A stretch of DNA of 64,000 bases from Ktedonobacter racemifer DSM 44963 (lineage in GTDB: Bacteria; Chloroflexota; Ktedonobacteria; Ktedonobacterales; Ktedonobacteraceae). Position numbers and translations under genes: made by a program. The notes beneath the pieces were generated by a model that saw nothing but the letters and a program-made list of their open reading frames with translations, had not been told where the DNA came from and made no database searches. Shown in pieces: positions 53,743 to 63,576 of this stretch; position 1 is the stretch's first letter; every line of letters starts with the position of its first letter. Location: NCBI RefSeq assembly GCF_000178855.1, contig NZ_ADVG01000004.1:2356001-2420000 (forward strand). The letters are read 5' to 3'.

Positions 53743-54860
53743 ATGAGATTTTTCATGCAGAATACATCATATGATTCGCGGCAACTCAAGTACAGTTGGG
53801 CGAACCGCTGGCTGGCGCTGGCTGGCGTGGTGGGTCCCATCCTTGCAGTGATAGTGTCCACGTTGGCGGGTTTTCTGCGTTCAGGATATTCCCCCGCCAG
53901 CCAAGCGATCAGCGCGCTGGGCGTTGGTGCCAACGCCTGGATCGTGAAGGCGACCGCCATCGCCTTTGGAGCACTGCAAATCGCCTTCGCCTTCGGCTTT
54001 TTTCTGGGAATGCGCCAGATCATCAAGAGGGGGTGGCGCATAGCCTGCCTCGCCCTGCTCAGTATTACCGGCATAGGAACGCTCAGCGCTGGCATCTTTC
54101 CATCGGCTCCAGAAACAGTGACACTGCACTGGCTGCTCGGCGACATACTTCCGGATATCTCGTCCGTGGCGTTGTATATCATTGCTGGTTGCGTATGGCT
54201 GCGCGTGCGTGATTGGCGTGGCTATGGTTGGTACTCGCTGCTGACGGTGGTAGGAACGGTGGCATTCAACCTGCTCTTATTCGTCTTCCTTGCCCCACGC
54301 TCGCCCCTGGCGAGCGCCCAAATTGGGGGAGTGCTGGAACGTATCGCCGTGATCACAAGCTGGGCCTGGTACGTGGTGATTGGATGGCGCCTGTTTGTCT
54401 GGATGGGATCATCCCGTAGGGTCGTATCGCGTGTGGGGACGGTAGGGCAAGGGGAAAGGAAATGAGAGCGGAACGGAGAAACAGATTGCTCTGGTCATGG
54501 CCTGAGGGAACGAACCAGCTTGTTGAAAAAGTCCTCTACGGCTAAGCACACCTCACAATAACCCTGCCTTCTCTGCTTAAATTTTTCCGGGGCGAACATT
54601 TGAGCATATGGATCTCGAACTCGTTGAAGAGATTGGGCGTGCCGCCGGTTTTACACGCCCGTCGTCCCCTCGCAACTACGCTTCTGTCTATGCTGAGCGC
54701 GATGGCGCAGGTGCTGGGCTTCACGGTGAGGTCCGGAAATCGGTTTATTCGTGGATGGCGAGAGATCGTCGACGCGTCAAAGGGGTGGAGATCTCGTCGT
54801 TATTTCCACTCTTCTCTGCTGATACTCCGGGATGTGAAGCGGTTTGCTCAAGTCCATTGG
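53224..54860. repeat. 129-bp inverted repeats flanking the DUF998 gene
   Basis: 53224-53352 and 54732-54860 are reverse complements with one mismatch, starting CCAATGGACTTGAGCAAACC. They enclose the DUF998 gene. No transposase is inside; the unit may be a cargo-bearing element or the product of two inverted insertions. Confidence 0.85.
53743..54465 (+). CDS. DUF998 family membrane protein
   Basis: About 240 residues (MRFFMQNTSYDSRQLKYSWA; a start at 53755 is also possible). Six hydrophobic segments with SGYSPASQAISALGVGANAW and GTLSAGIFPSAPETVTLHWL, the conserved loops of DUF998. Function unknown. Located between long inverted repeats, it may be mobile. Confidence 0.82.
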   Translation: MRFFMQNTSYDSRQLKYSWANRWLALAGVVGPILAVIVSTLAGFLRSGYSPASQAISALGVGANAWIVKATAIAFGALQIAFAFGFFLGMRQIIKRGWRIACLALLSITGIGTLSAGIFPSAPETVTLHWLLGDILPDISSVALYIIAGCVWLRVRDWRGYGWYSLLTVVGTVAFNLLLFVFLAPRSPLASAQIGGVLERIAVITSWAWYVVIGWRLFVWMGSSRRVVSRVGTVGQGERK

Positions 54861-54934
54861 TACCAGTGCTCACATTGGAGGGCAAGTGCTTACGTTGGAG
54901 GGCCAAACCTGCTCACTTGGGAGGACATTTACCA
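54861..54934. mobile_element. Solitary end of a TGGTAAAT/IS21-like element
   Basis: Read from 54934 on the minus strand: TGGTAAATG followed by three iterons (CCTCCCAAGTGAGCA, CCCTCCAACGTAAGCA, CCCTCCAATGTGAGCA) spaced about 20-21 bp. This is the same end design as at 11384 and 44787. The matching left end was not found. It cuts the TetR gene at 54935. Confidence 0.7.
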
Positions 54935-55189
54935 ACTCGTTAACCATGTTGATCGGAGTGGCTGTATCAGGCATGTTGGCAATAGTGTTGGCACACAGCT
55001 CTTGCAACATGGCCTGGCCCCAGAATAAGATCTCGCGCTTGTCAACGAAGTAGCGGAAGAAGGTGCGCTCGGTGAGGCCGGCCCGTTCAGTGATCTGCAC
55101 ACCGTCGTCTGCTCAAACCCGCGTTCTCGCTACAGGTCCAGTGTTGCCTGCTCAAGTCGGCCCCTGGCATTAGGTTCCCATCGACTCAT
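54935..55189 (-). pseudogene. TetR family regulator, N-terminal part, multiply inactivated
   Basis: From ATG 55189: MSRWEPNARGRLEQATLDL, then a TAG where Tyr is usual, RERGFEQTTV, a one-base loss near 55092, then QITERAGLTERTFFRYFVDK (typical TetR HTH). The reading ends at 54935, where the IS21-like end is inserted. Three independent lesions show an old pseudogene. Confidence 0.8.
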
Positions 55190-55337
55190 AATCTCAACTA
55201 GCCCTCCTGACAATATCACTGATCCGTAGCATACTCGCTCAAAAATGCTTGACAAAAACCCAAGTAAAAGGAATACCATCCCCAGGTTGCCTGCTACGCC
55301 CATGGCTATAAATGACCTTTGAGACGGTATGCTTCCT

Positions 55338-56198
55338 CTAATAATCAAAGGCGAGAAGCCGCTCGATTTTCTCGGCGGTCCCGGAATTGCTACGAGGCGA
55401 GTAAATCAGTAGTCGCAGGTCGTAGGAATCGACCGCCTGGAGCAAGAAAAAATCAAGGGTCAGTTCTCCTACAAGCGGATGATGTATCGATTTCCATCCT
55501 TCCGGCCTGTTGAGTACATCGTGACGGGCCCATAATTCCCGAAACGCCGGACTGATCCGAGAGAGTTCTGCGATCTGTGTACCCCACCAGGGATCGTTGA
55601 TGAAACGACCATATCCAGCGCGAAATTGTGCCAGAAACACTCGTGCTAATTTCTCCCATTCCTCGCTTTCTTTCCGCAACAAAGGAGACGTGAATAATCT
55701 CCAGATCATGTTACGCTCTCGCTCAGACATCATGGCAGAGTAGCCAGAAACGACGCCAATGGTTGCATGAAAGGCTGTATTCCACTCCACCACATTCAAA
55801 CGAGCATCAACAACACACGCAGGGGTTGTTCCAAGTTGCTGGAGAAACTGTTGGAAGGTTGGGTTGATCGTCATTGGCGAAAACGTCTCGACGGGAGGTG
55901 GCTGTCTGAGTGCAAGCAAAAATAAATGGGCGCGTTCGTTCGTGTCCAGTTGCAAGACTCTCGCCAGACTTTCTAACAATTGCACGGAGACGTGAATATC
56001 CCGCCCCTGCTCAAGCCTGCTATACCACTCGGGAGTGACTCCGGCGAGCAGAGCTACTTCTCCCCGCCGTAAGCCCGGTGTACGCCTTCGCGTCCCTCTC
56101 GGTAATCCAACCTGTTCTGGCAATATGCGAGCGCGGCGGCTGCGCAAGAACGCGGCTAATTCGTGATGACGATCCAACTCCAATTGATGCATAGACAT
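55338..56198 (-). CDS. XRE/MmyB-type helix-turn-helix regulator
   Basis: 286 residues. N-terminal HTH (TPGLRRGEVALLAGVTPEWYSRLEQGRD) and C-terminal MmyB-like ligand-binding domain (ACVVDARLNVVEWNTAFHA, NMIWRLFTSPLLR, HPLVGELTLDFFLL). Divergent from the oxidoreductase gene at 56454, which it probably controls; such pairs are common in actinobacteria and Ktedonobacteria. Confidence 0.9.
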   Translation of the reverse strand: MSMHQLELDRHHELAAFLRSRRARILPEQVGLPRGTRRRTPGLRRGEVALLAGVTPEWYSRLEQGRDIHVSVQLLESLARVLQLDTNERAHLFLLALRQPPPVETFSPMTINPTFQQFLQQLGTTPACVVDARLNVVEWNTAFHATIGVVSGYSAMMSERERNMIWRLFTSPLLRKESEEWEKLARVFLAQFRAGYGRFINDPWWGTQIAELSRISPAFRELWARHDVLNRPEGWKSIHHPLVGELTLDFFLLQAVDSYDLRLLIYSPRSNSGTAEKIERLLAFDY

Positions 56199-56453
56199 GC
56201 TCCACTCAGTGATGTGACAGGAAACGAGAAGTGCTAGTTCCTGAATAAACTCTTATCTCGTTAAAATCTGTCCTTTATTATACACTCGTAACGGATGAAG
56301 TGAGTGGAGTCCATCACAGAAGTGTCTACGGAACCCCTCTTGGCCCGAAAACCTGCTCACTCTTCACTCTTACTATCAATTGACCTTTTAACTATCAGAA
56401 AGCAAAAGACATATGTTCAAACATGAACATTTCTCAAGAAATCGAGGTGAAGC

Positions 56454-57380
56454 ATGAAAGCAATTGTCCTCCACGAGTACGGCCCCGCGTCAAAACTCAA
56501 ATACGACGACTTCGAAGACCCCAAACCTGCCGCTGGCGAGGTGCTCGTGCGCGTCTGCGCCACCAGCATCAACCCTGCTGATTGGATGGTACGTTCTGGC
56601 ACAGTCAAGGACATCCTTCCGGTAGAGTTCCCCCACATCCTCGGCTGCGACCTCGCTGGCACCGTTGTCGAGGCAGGCGAGGGCGTCACCAGTTTCGAGC
56701 CTGGCGACCGCGTCATGGCTGTGGCTCTACGTACCTACGCCGAACTCTGTACCGTCAAAGCCACCGACCTCGTCAAAATTCCTGATGGCTTGGAGATGAC
56801 CACCGCTGCCGCGCTTCCACTGGTCAACGTCACGGGCGATCTGATGATACGGCTTGGTGCCAAGGTCCAACCCGGTCAGACCGTCCTCATCACCGGGGCT
56901 TTAGGTTCTGTTGGTCGCTCAGCGGTCTTCGCGGCATCGCAGATCGGGGCTCGGGTCATTGCTGGCGTTCGTGGCAAGCGACTTGATGCTGCCCGGCAAC
57001 TTCCTGGCGTGAGCGAGGCCATCGCCATCGATGATGACGCAGAGATTGACAAACTCGGTCCTCTCGACTGCGTCGCTGATACCGTTGGTGGGAAGTTCGC
57101 TGACAAGTTACTTGCCAAGGTCAAGGAAGGTGGCGCGTTTGGTTGTTTCCCCAAGCAAAACCCGCAAGACGCCGCACTTTATCCTACCGTCCACATCAAT
57201 ACCATTTTTGGGCAAGTCGACCCCGCAACCAGGGCTGCGTTGATCTTGCGCTACGCTGAAGCGGTACGTGACGGCAAGTTGACGATCCCAATCGACCGCA
57301 TCATGCCGCTCGCTGATGCCGCCGAAGCACAGGTAATCGCCGAAAAGGGCGGTATAGCCAAGATCGTCCTCACCGCCTGA
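56454..57380 (+). CDS. NADP-dependent quinone oxidoreductase-like alcohol dehydrogenase (MDR family)
   Basis: 308 residues: MKAIVLHEYGPASKLKYDDF, ATSINPADWMVRSG, LGCDLAGTVVEAGEGV, and the nucleotide-binding ITGALGSVGRSAVFAA. No zinc ligands, as in quinone oxidoreductases. GAGGTGAAGC precedes the ATG. A hairpin follows at 57398. Confidence 0.9.
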   Translation: MKAIVLHEYGPASKLKYDDFEDPKPAAGEVLVRVCATSINPADWMVRSGTVKDILPVEFPHILGCDLAGTVVEAGEGVTSFEPGDRVMAVALRTYAELCTVKATDLVKIPDGLEMTTAAALPLVNVTGDLMIRLGAKVQPGQTVLITGALGSVGRSAVFAASQIGARVIAGVRGKRLDAARQLPGVSEAIAIDDDAEIDKLGPLDCVADTVGGKFADKLLAKVKEGGAFGCFPKQNPQDAALYPTVHINTIFGQVDPATRAALILRYAEAVRDGKLTIPIDRIMPLADAAEAQVIAEKGGIAKIVLTA

Positions 57381-57397
57381 ACACGAAGATCAGGAGT

Positions 57398-57440
57398 GCC
57401 CGCGACCGCCACGGTTTTCATCACCGTGGCGGTCGCGGGC
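57398..57440 (+). terminator. 18-bp perfect hairpin after the oxidoreductase gene
   Basis: Arms 57398-57415 and 57423-57440 pair exactly, loop TTTCATC; only a weak T tract follows. Confidence 0.75.
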
Positions 57441-57523
57441 TGATATATTGGACGCTATCGAAAAGCGATGCTATAGTGTGCTCACGAGAAGCAATCTGGT
57501 CTAGCGAAAGGAAGATACCCTGT

Positions 57524-58698
57524 ATGATGAATGGAGAGACCCAGAGACAGACGAACTGGGTAGGAGCCTGGTATGCCGCCCCTTCCCGGATGTTTTCGGC
57601 CAATCTCAGTGGCCGTACCTTGCGGCAAATCGTCCACCTGCACGCTGGTGGAACGCAGCTTCGCCTGCGCCTGTCCAACCGGTATGGAGATGCGCCAGTG
57701 ATGCTCTCCTCGCTTTCCGTCGGGCCGGTACTCCAGGGTCCGGTGGCCCTCCCAGGAGTCCAGGCAGTGCGGTTTGCGGGCCAGCCAACCGTCACCCTGG
57801 AACCCGGTCAGGACGTCGTGAGTGATCCGGTGTCCTTGCACGTGAAAGCGTTCAGCGATCTGGCTATCACCTTTTTTCTGGCCCAGGGTGAGAGCCTGAC
57901 GGGTCATATGAGTGCGCAGCAAACCTCGTATGTCTCCGGCCCTGGTGATGTGACCGCCGTCCCGGCAGAAGCCTCTTTTTTTGTCTATCCTTTGCAGACT
58001 CTGTCCTGGTGGCTGATTACCGGCATTGATGTGGTTCCATCTACACCTCTCAATGCCGTCGTGGCCTTTGCTCTTCGACGACTGAGGGCTTCGGCTCGAC
58101 GCCCAATGCCAACCAGCGCTGGCCTGATTATTTGGCTCGCCGCTTGAGAGATGCTGGGGAAACACGCTTTATGTCGGTCTTAAATGCGGGCATTGGTGGC
58201 AACCAGTTGACCTCTTCCGAGATGCCGCTCGCCGGGGGGATGCCCCCATTCCTGTTCGGCGAAGCTGGGAGCACACGGCTGGCCTGGGATGCGCTCACGC
58301 AACCAGGGGCAACGGATTTGATCCTCCATATTGGCTCAAATGATCTGCGCGTTGGAGTGCCGGGAGCAACAGTGATTGAGGCTCTCCAGCATGTGGCCAG
58401 CCAGACCAGGCATACTTGTCGACGCGTGTTTGGAACCACCATTTTGCCTGGTGGCTATCCACCCACGCAAGTGGAGCAACGCTCTCTGGTCAATACCTGG
58501 CTGCGGGAGCAGGGAAGGCAGTGGTTTGATGCCATCTTCGATCTGGCCACCCCCCTGGCCTCCTCTGATGATGAGGCGGTCCTCCACCCTGCATGTGACT
58601 CTGGCGATGGAATTCATCCGAATGATGAAGGCTATCGACGGATGGCTGAAGCCATAGAGATCAACGCGTTGACTGGCACCCCCAGTCGAAAGGCGTAA
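57524..58698 (+). pseudogene. SGNH/GDSL hydrolase with disrupted active-site block
   Basis: The start at 57524 (MMNGETQRQTNWVGAWYA) follows AAAGGAAG. The frame reads VVPSTPLNAVVAF, where GDS should follow, then goes out of frame; the right continuation SSTTEGFGSTPNANQRWPDY, LARRLRDAGETRFMSV, NAGIGGNQLT, LHIGSNDLR and DGIHPNDEGYRRMAEAI is in another frame. About four bases seem to be missing exactly at the catalytic Ser block. Probably a lipase/esterase relic. Confidence 0.82.
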
Positions 58699-58860
58699 GA
58701 CCATGCCAGAACGATGGCAGTGACGTTCCCATCGAATGGTGTCGTGTAAGAAATGTATGGAGAGCGATGCACCATGCAGTCTCTTCCCGGTGGGCTACCA
58801 GACGCGCAGAAAAAGCGCGGTGCGCTTGAACCACTTTTGTATAATATTTAAAGATGCGAA

Positions 58861-60011
58861 CTAACACATCAATGTTTCGTAGACAACGGGACTCTTGTAA
58901 CCCAGTGAGGAGTGCCGTCGAACCCGATTGTAGAAGACTTCTGTGTACTCAAAGATGGCTTGCCTAGCCTGAGCACGTGTCGGAAAGCAAGCGCGATCAA
59001 CACATTCTCGTTTGAGTGCCCCAAAGAACGACTCGCTCACCGCGTTGTCATAGCAATTTCCCCGACGTGACATACTCACGCTCATGCCATATTCAGCCAA
59101 CAGGCTTTGATAGTGCTGGCTTGTGTATTGAGAGCCACGATCGCTATGGTGCAATAAACTGGTCTGAGGGCGACGTTGTTGCAATGCCATGCGAAGTGCG
59201 TTCTCCACCAGGTGCTCATCTTGGCATGCTGCCATCGCCCATCCTACCACTTTACGTGAAAAGAGATCGAGCACCGCTGCCAGATAGAGCCATCCCTCTC
59301 CAGTCCAAATGGCTGTAATATCGCCCGTCCACTTTTCATTGGGGCGGCTAGCCGTGAACTGCCGGTTTAAGAGGTTTGCCGCGACTCGTGCTACTGGGTC
59401 GCTGCGTGTGGTAAGCGTTCGATGGCGTGGTCGATGGGGTGAGAGTCCCATCTCTCGCATCAAACGCGCCACCCGTCGACGGGAGCAGCTGATCCCTTGC
59501 TCGCGTAATTCGACATGCAAGCGCGGACCTCCGTAGACCTCTCGGTTGGCCGCGTAGGCTTGCTGGATCTGCTCCGCTAACTGATTATCGCGCGTGTTGA
59601 TGCTTGCTCATCGGGCGTTTCTTCCATGCATAGTATCCACTGATTGAGACCTCCAACGTTTCACAGAGCACCGTAATGGGATACTCTTCACGATGCTTCT
59701 CAATCGCCTGGTACCTCACTGCTGGCCGCGCGAGAAGATATGAATGGTTTTTTTAATATGTCACGTTCCTGACGTGTACGTTCAAGCTCACGTTTGAGCC
59801 GGCGATTTTCCTCTTCTAAAGCGGTTTGATGGCCACTCCCAGGAAAAGCTTCGGGACCATGCTCAGTCAACTCCTGGCGACATTGGTGGATAGAGGTATC
59901 AGAAATGCCTAGCGAACGCGCAATCTGCGTAATCGGTTTGCCACTCGTCTGTGCCAGTCTCACGGCTTCCCGCTTAAATTCGGGCGGATAGGTCTTCTGC
60001 TTTTTCTGCAT
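58861..60011 (-). mobile_element. IS3 family element (orfA and orfB), frameshifted
   Basis: orfA, 60011-59700: MQKKQKTYPPEFKREAVRLA with HTH and a leucine-zipper-like tail, ending in a run of A where the usual frame ...KKTIHIFSRGQQ is left. orfB begins near 59712 (RYQAIEKHREEYPITVLCET), changes frame near 59600, and continues to 58861 with WTGDITAIWTGEGWLYL, HHSDRGSQYTS and GNCYDNAVSESFFGALKRE, the DDE domain. With two frame lesions it is probably inactive. Exact ends and target duplication were not determined. Confidence 0.85.
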
Positions 60012-60158
60012 GATCTCTTTCCTCCTTCGAGAATAGTATATCCGAAGATTTCACTACTCTACAAAAGTGAGGCAAGCTCAGGTGGAAGTGGCTCATCTGC
60101 TTCTCTGCTACTCCAAAACAGCACCACATCTATTCCAGTGCAAATTTAACTTCTACAA

Positions 60159-61364
60159 TTACCCTGCCTGGAGTTGGCGGACTGCTACCAGCATGTCCTC
60201 AAGTTCGTCGAGCATACGGCGCAGATCCATAAGCAGAGAGCTGCGCACGACCGCGCGGTAAGAGGCCCGCGTAGTCGTCTGCGGTACATTTCGTACTGGA
60301 ATCAGCAACTCTTCTTTTTCCTCCAGGAGCGCGTCTTCTTCTTCCTTGAGGCGCTCCTGGGTCTGCGCCAGTTGGGCAAAGGCCTCCTCTTCGCTATGCT
60401 GAGGATACTCCCAGGCGGCGCTCTGGCTTTGCGCCTGCTGCGTTATTACATAAACACGCTCAGCCACAAACTCCAGCATCTCGCCCATGATCCGTAGTAT
60501 TTCGGCATAGCGCCTGGCCCAGCAGTGCAGGCTACTCAGCTCATTCCATGCCTGGCCCGTCGCCTGCACCGTCCAGGCGATACGCTCCATTTGGCGCGTC
60601 ACTTTCTCCAACGCCTCCAGCAGATATGGTTGATTCTCTGTTACATCCTGAAGCGCTCGCCCCCAGGGATTCAAGCGTAAATTCTCTTTGCCTAGAGCCA
60701 ATTCGCGTTCTGAGCAGCGCACCTTGCGTTCAACGGCATGCATATGCTCATAGATAGCAGCCTGACGCGAGCATGCAACGGTGCCCCCGACCGTATCGGC
60801 CAGGGTGGGCAAGGTTTGTGCCACCTCCTCCAGCAAGTTTACCAGGGTGCGCTGTGCTTTTTGCGCATAGATGGGAGGAGAGAGGAAGAGGCTCAGCAGG
60901 GTTCCAATTACGCCCCCGATCAGCGCTCCCAGTAAGCGTAGCGCCGGATAGCTCTCCTCGCCTACGCCAACGACCAGGCCCAGGAGCGCGCTGATGGGGA
61001 TTTGTGTCGCCAGGTAGGCCCCTTTTGGCTTGAATAAGAGTCCAGAGAGGGCCGCGGCAAAGACGGTCAGGAGAATGGTCAAGGCGGAGAGTCCCAGGAG
61101 ATGTACAATGATCACCGATAGCGCTATCCCAATAAAGACGCCCAGGACACGCTCGATACTCTTGCGTATCGTCTGCCAGCTTGTCGCCTGCAAGACAATG
61201 ACGGCAGAGACTGCCGCCAGCGCTGCCGCCTCTTTTCCGGCAATCAGATAGGCAACCTGCCAGGCAAGCGCCGCAGAGAGCGCACATTTTAGACCAAATA
61301 AGGTTATAGCGAGGACTTTACGCCACCTGAGATTATGGTGAAGCGTCCAGGCAAGTGTTCGCAT
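60159..61364 (-). CDS. FUSC/aromatic acid exporter-like membrane protein
   Basis: The start at 61364 (MRTLAWTLHHNLRWRKV) follows AGAAGAAG. About 401 residues: six N-terminal hydrophobic segments (AVIVLQATSWQTIRKSIERVLGVFIGIALS spans the conserved FUSC block RKSIERVLGVFIG) and a long helical, partly coiled-coil cytoplasmic part (EEEAFAQLAQTQERLKEEED). Possible role in export of aromatic acids; substrate unknown. Confidence 0.82.
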   Translation of the reverse strand: MRTLAWTLHHNLRWRKVLAITLFGLKCALSAALAWQVAYLIAGKEAAALAAVSAVIVLQATSWQTIRKSIERVLGVFIGIALSVIIVHLLGLSALTILLTVFAAALSGLLFKPKGAYLATQIPISALLGLVVGVGEESYPALRLLGALIGGVIGTLLSLFLSPPIYAQKAQRTLVNLLEEVAQTLPTLADTVGGTVACSRQAAIYEHMHAVERKVRCSERELALGKENLRLNPWGRALQDVTENQPYLLEALEKVTRQMERIAWTVQATGQAWNELSSLHCWARRYAEILRIMGEMLEFVAERVYVITQQAQSQSAAWEYPQHSEEEAFAQLAQTQERLKEEEDALLEEKEELLIPVRNVPQTTTRASYRAVVRSSLLMDLRRMLDELEDMLVAVRQLQAG

Positions 61365-61514
61365 ATCTTCTTCTCTAAGGGATGCGCTAGAGAGATCTTG
61401 GTATCTATAGCATTCATTGTACCACCGCTCCAAACCGCTTCAACTCGCGTATAAAGCCAATCAAGACGCTTTAACTACCTCTATCATCGCCAGGAAGAAC
61501 GTACACCCGCCAAA

Positions 61515-62078
61515 TCAGCGAACAGGAAAGTCTCTGACACTTTTCTCCGCCTTAGCTTTTATCGTTTGCAAGTACGAATTTGTTGCGCTTTCTTGTATTT
61601 TGTTCTTCTTATCTAGATTGCGTGTGAACCAGCGTGGCAAGAGGCCTATCGCTATCTCAGATTTTTTCTGATAGACAACGACACATGAGTTTGTATCAAT
61701 AGCGATACAGCGTATGTCAGTGTCTTCGATTGTCGTGAACCAGAATTTTCTCATCTCGAAGTGGTCTTGGATGTGATGGCTTTCAGCATCACGTATACTT
61801 TTCGCCACGAACGTTCCAGTTCTCCCGAGAAAGGCCATCCCACCATAGACAGTCTGTCCGGTAGCTGGAAGCTCTGCTTGGATAAACTGGTCAATAAATA
61901 GCGTTAGACGAAATCGCCATATCTTCATATGGATAATTTGACCTGCAGTAAGATCTGAATCATTTTCGGTCCCCATTGGCACATATTTGGCCTGGTCGAA
62001 CTCCTTCTTTTCGGTGAATAGCAACCAAACATTTTCAACAGGCGCGTTGATAACTACGGAGTTATTACTCTCAATCAT
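61515..62078 (-). CDS. SRPBCC-like protein
   Basis: 187 residues; NSVVINAPVENVWLLFTEKK at the N-terminus and AIDTNSCVVVYQKKSEIAIG later suggest the polyketide-cyclase/START fold. AAAGGAT precedes the ATG. It is 12 bases from the end of the upstream GNAT gene on the same strand, so the two may be co-transcribed. Ligand unknown. Confidence 0.65.
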   Translation of the reverse strand: MIESNNSVVINAPVENVWLLFTEKKEFDQAKYVPMGTENDSDLTAGQIIHMKIWRFRLTLFIDQFIQAELPATGQTVYGGMAFLGRTGTFVAKSIRDAESHHIQDHFEMRKFWFTTIEDTDIRCIAIDTNSCVVVYQKKSEIAIGLLPRWFTRNLDKKNKIQESATNSYLQTIKAKAEKSVRDFPVR

Positions 62079-62090
62079 ACCAAGTATCCT

Positions 62091-62663
62091 TTATCTACTA
62101 GCATCCTCTACTGGGTGGGCGCGCAGCCATTCGTTTCTGAGAATGGCGTAGAGATACTCATCGCACCAGTGGCCCTTGAACCAGGCATTTTGAATAAAGT
62201 GTCCTTCGCGGCGCATGCCAAGACGGTCCATCAGGGCATAGGAGGAGTGATTCTCGCAGTCGGCAATGGCGATAACGCGATGAAGGTGAAAGGCCTGGAA
62301 GGCGTAGTTGAGCCAGCAGGTGACTGCCTCAGTGGCATAGCCTTTCCCGTGATAGGCTCGCGCCAGGGTATACCCAATCTCGGCCTGTCGCTTATCGTGG
62401 GTGTTTACCTTGAAGAAACAATCACCTATTAGCGTTTCCGTCTCCTTGAGTTCAATGGCGATCTGGAACCCCTCGCCAGGTGTGCCAGATCGCGCCACTC
62501 TCTGTTCTATGATAAAGGCCCAGGCCTCAGCCTCGCTTATTCCCTCCCACCCCTGATATCTGGCGATCTCGGGATCATTGCGATAGGCCATGAAAAGTGA
62601 CAGGTCGGACTCTGTAAAACGTCGTAGGCGCAGACGTTCTGTCTCCAGCATAGTGAAAGGCAT
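62091..62663 (-). CDS. GNAT acetyltransferase, RimJ/RimL type
   Basis: 190 residues: LETERLRLRRFTESDL, EIGYTLARAYHGKGYATEAV (acetyl-CoA loop), NHSSYALMDRLGMRREGHF. Ribosomal-protein or antibiotic-modifying acetyltransferase family; the substrate cannot be told. AAGGAG precedes the ATG. Confidence 0.88.
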   Translation of the reverse strand: MPFTMLETERLRLRRFTESDLSLFMAYRNDPEIARYQGWEGISEAEAWAFIIEQRVARSGTPGEGFQIAIELKETETLIGDCFFKVNTHDKRQAEIGYTLARAYHGKGYATEAVTCWLNYAFQAFHLHRVIAIADCENHSSYALMDRLGMRREGHFIQNAWFKGHWCDEYLYAILRNEWLRAHPVEDASR

Positions 62664-62750
62664 GTATTCTCTCTCCTTGGGATGGAAATAACATAGAAAA
62701 TAGCGTACACTCCAACTGTATTAAAAACTATCTATATGGAGTATGTCTAG

Positions 62751-63488
62751 ATGTTTGAAAGACGTATTGAAGAGGCTGGACTCAATAGCTGGCCCGCCCT
62801 TCAGCAACTATTTTTTGATGGCTGGATCGTACGCTTTGCCCAGGGCTATACCAAACGCGCAAATTCGGTGACGCCTCTCTATCCCTCGCTACTCACGGCT
62901 CAGGAAAAAATTGCTTATTGCGAACGCTTGTATGTGGAGCAACAGCTTCCGACCATCTTTCGCCTTACTTCATTCTCAACGGAAAGTCAGCAACTAGATC
63001 AAATGTTAGCTGAGCGAGGGTACCAGTATCTTGATCGCACATTTGTCTGGTCTACCCAGTTGTCTCCTGATAGAGACACCAATAAACCGGTACTACACGC
63101 GCTTTCCCTCGAAACGTGGCTGCCGATCTATCTTCAATGGAGTGAGCGTTATATCGAGTTACACCATCTGCACCGCGAATTGCTGGAGCGTATCCCGTCT
63201 TCGCATCTCTACGCGGTACTCTACCAGCATGGCGTCCCCGTAGCTTGTGGCCTCGGTGTGCTGGAGCACGAGGCCCTGGGACTCTTTGACATCGTGACCG
63301 ATCCGGGACAGCGCAGGCAGGGCTATGGGACGCAACTCATCAAAGGGATGCTCGCCTGGGGCAGAGAACAGGGGGCCAGGTCTGCCTATCTACAGGTGGT
63401 AGGTGACAATCTGGCGGCTCAGCAGATGTACGCCAAACTGGGTTTCCAGGAAGCCTACCAGTACTGGTACCGGGCGCAAGGGCGATGA
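62751..63488 (+). CDS. GNAT family acetyltransferase
   Basis: 245 residues with a divergent N-terminal half and a C-terminal GNAT domain: ALGLFDIVTDPGQRRQGYGTQLI (acetyl-CoA binding QRRQGYG) and NLAAQQMYAKLGFQEAYQYWY. GGAG lies upstream. It is divergent from the other GNAT gene. Substrate unknown. Confidence 0.88.
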   Translation: MFERRIEEAGLNSWPALQQLFFDGWIVRFAQGYTKRANSVTPLYPSLLTAQEKIAYCERLYVEQQLPTIFRLTSFSTESQQLDQMLAERGYQYLDRTFVWSTQLSPDRDTNKPVLHALSLETWLPIYLQWSERYIELHHLHRELLERIPSSHLYAVLYQHGVPVACGLGVLEHEALGLFDIVTDPGQRRQGYGTQLIKGMLAWGREQGARSAYLQVVGDNLAAQQMYAKLGFQEAYQYWYRAQGR

Positions 63489-63512
63489 GAGGAGGTAGTC
63501 GGGTCTCTGCAA

Positions 63513-63556
63513 AAGACGCGAGGGGCGGGTTATGGACGACCCGCCCCTCGCGTCTT
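63513..63556. terminator. 18-bp perfect hairpin between convergent genes
   Basis: Arms 63513-63530 and 63539-63556 pair exactly around an 8-base loop, between the GNAT gene and the convergent minus-strand gene. Confidence 0.75.
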
Positions 63557-63576
63557 GCTGCAATGCTTGACCTTGT

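Noticed and set aside
54600..55028. 142-codon plus-strand ORF across the right inverted repeat.
   Set aside because: It spans the repeat, the IS21-like end and the antisense of the TetR remnant, so it cannot be one gene.
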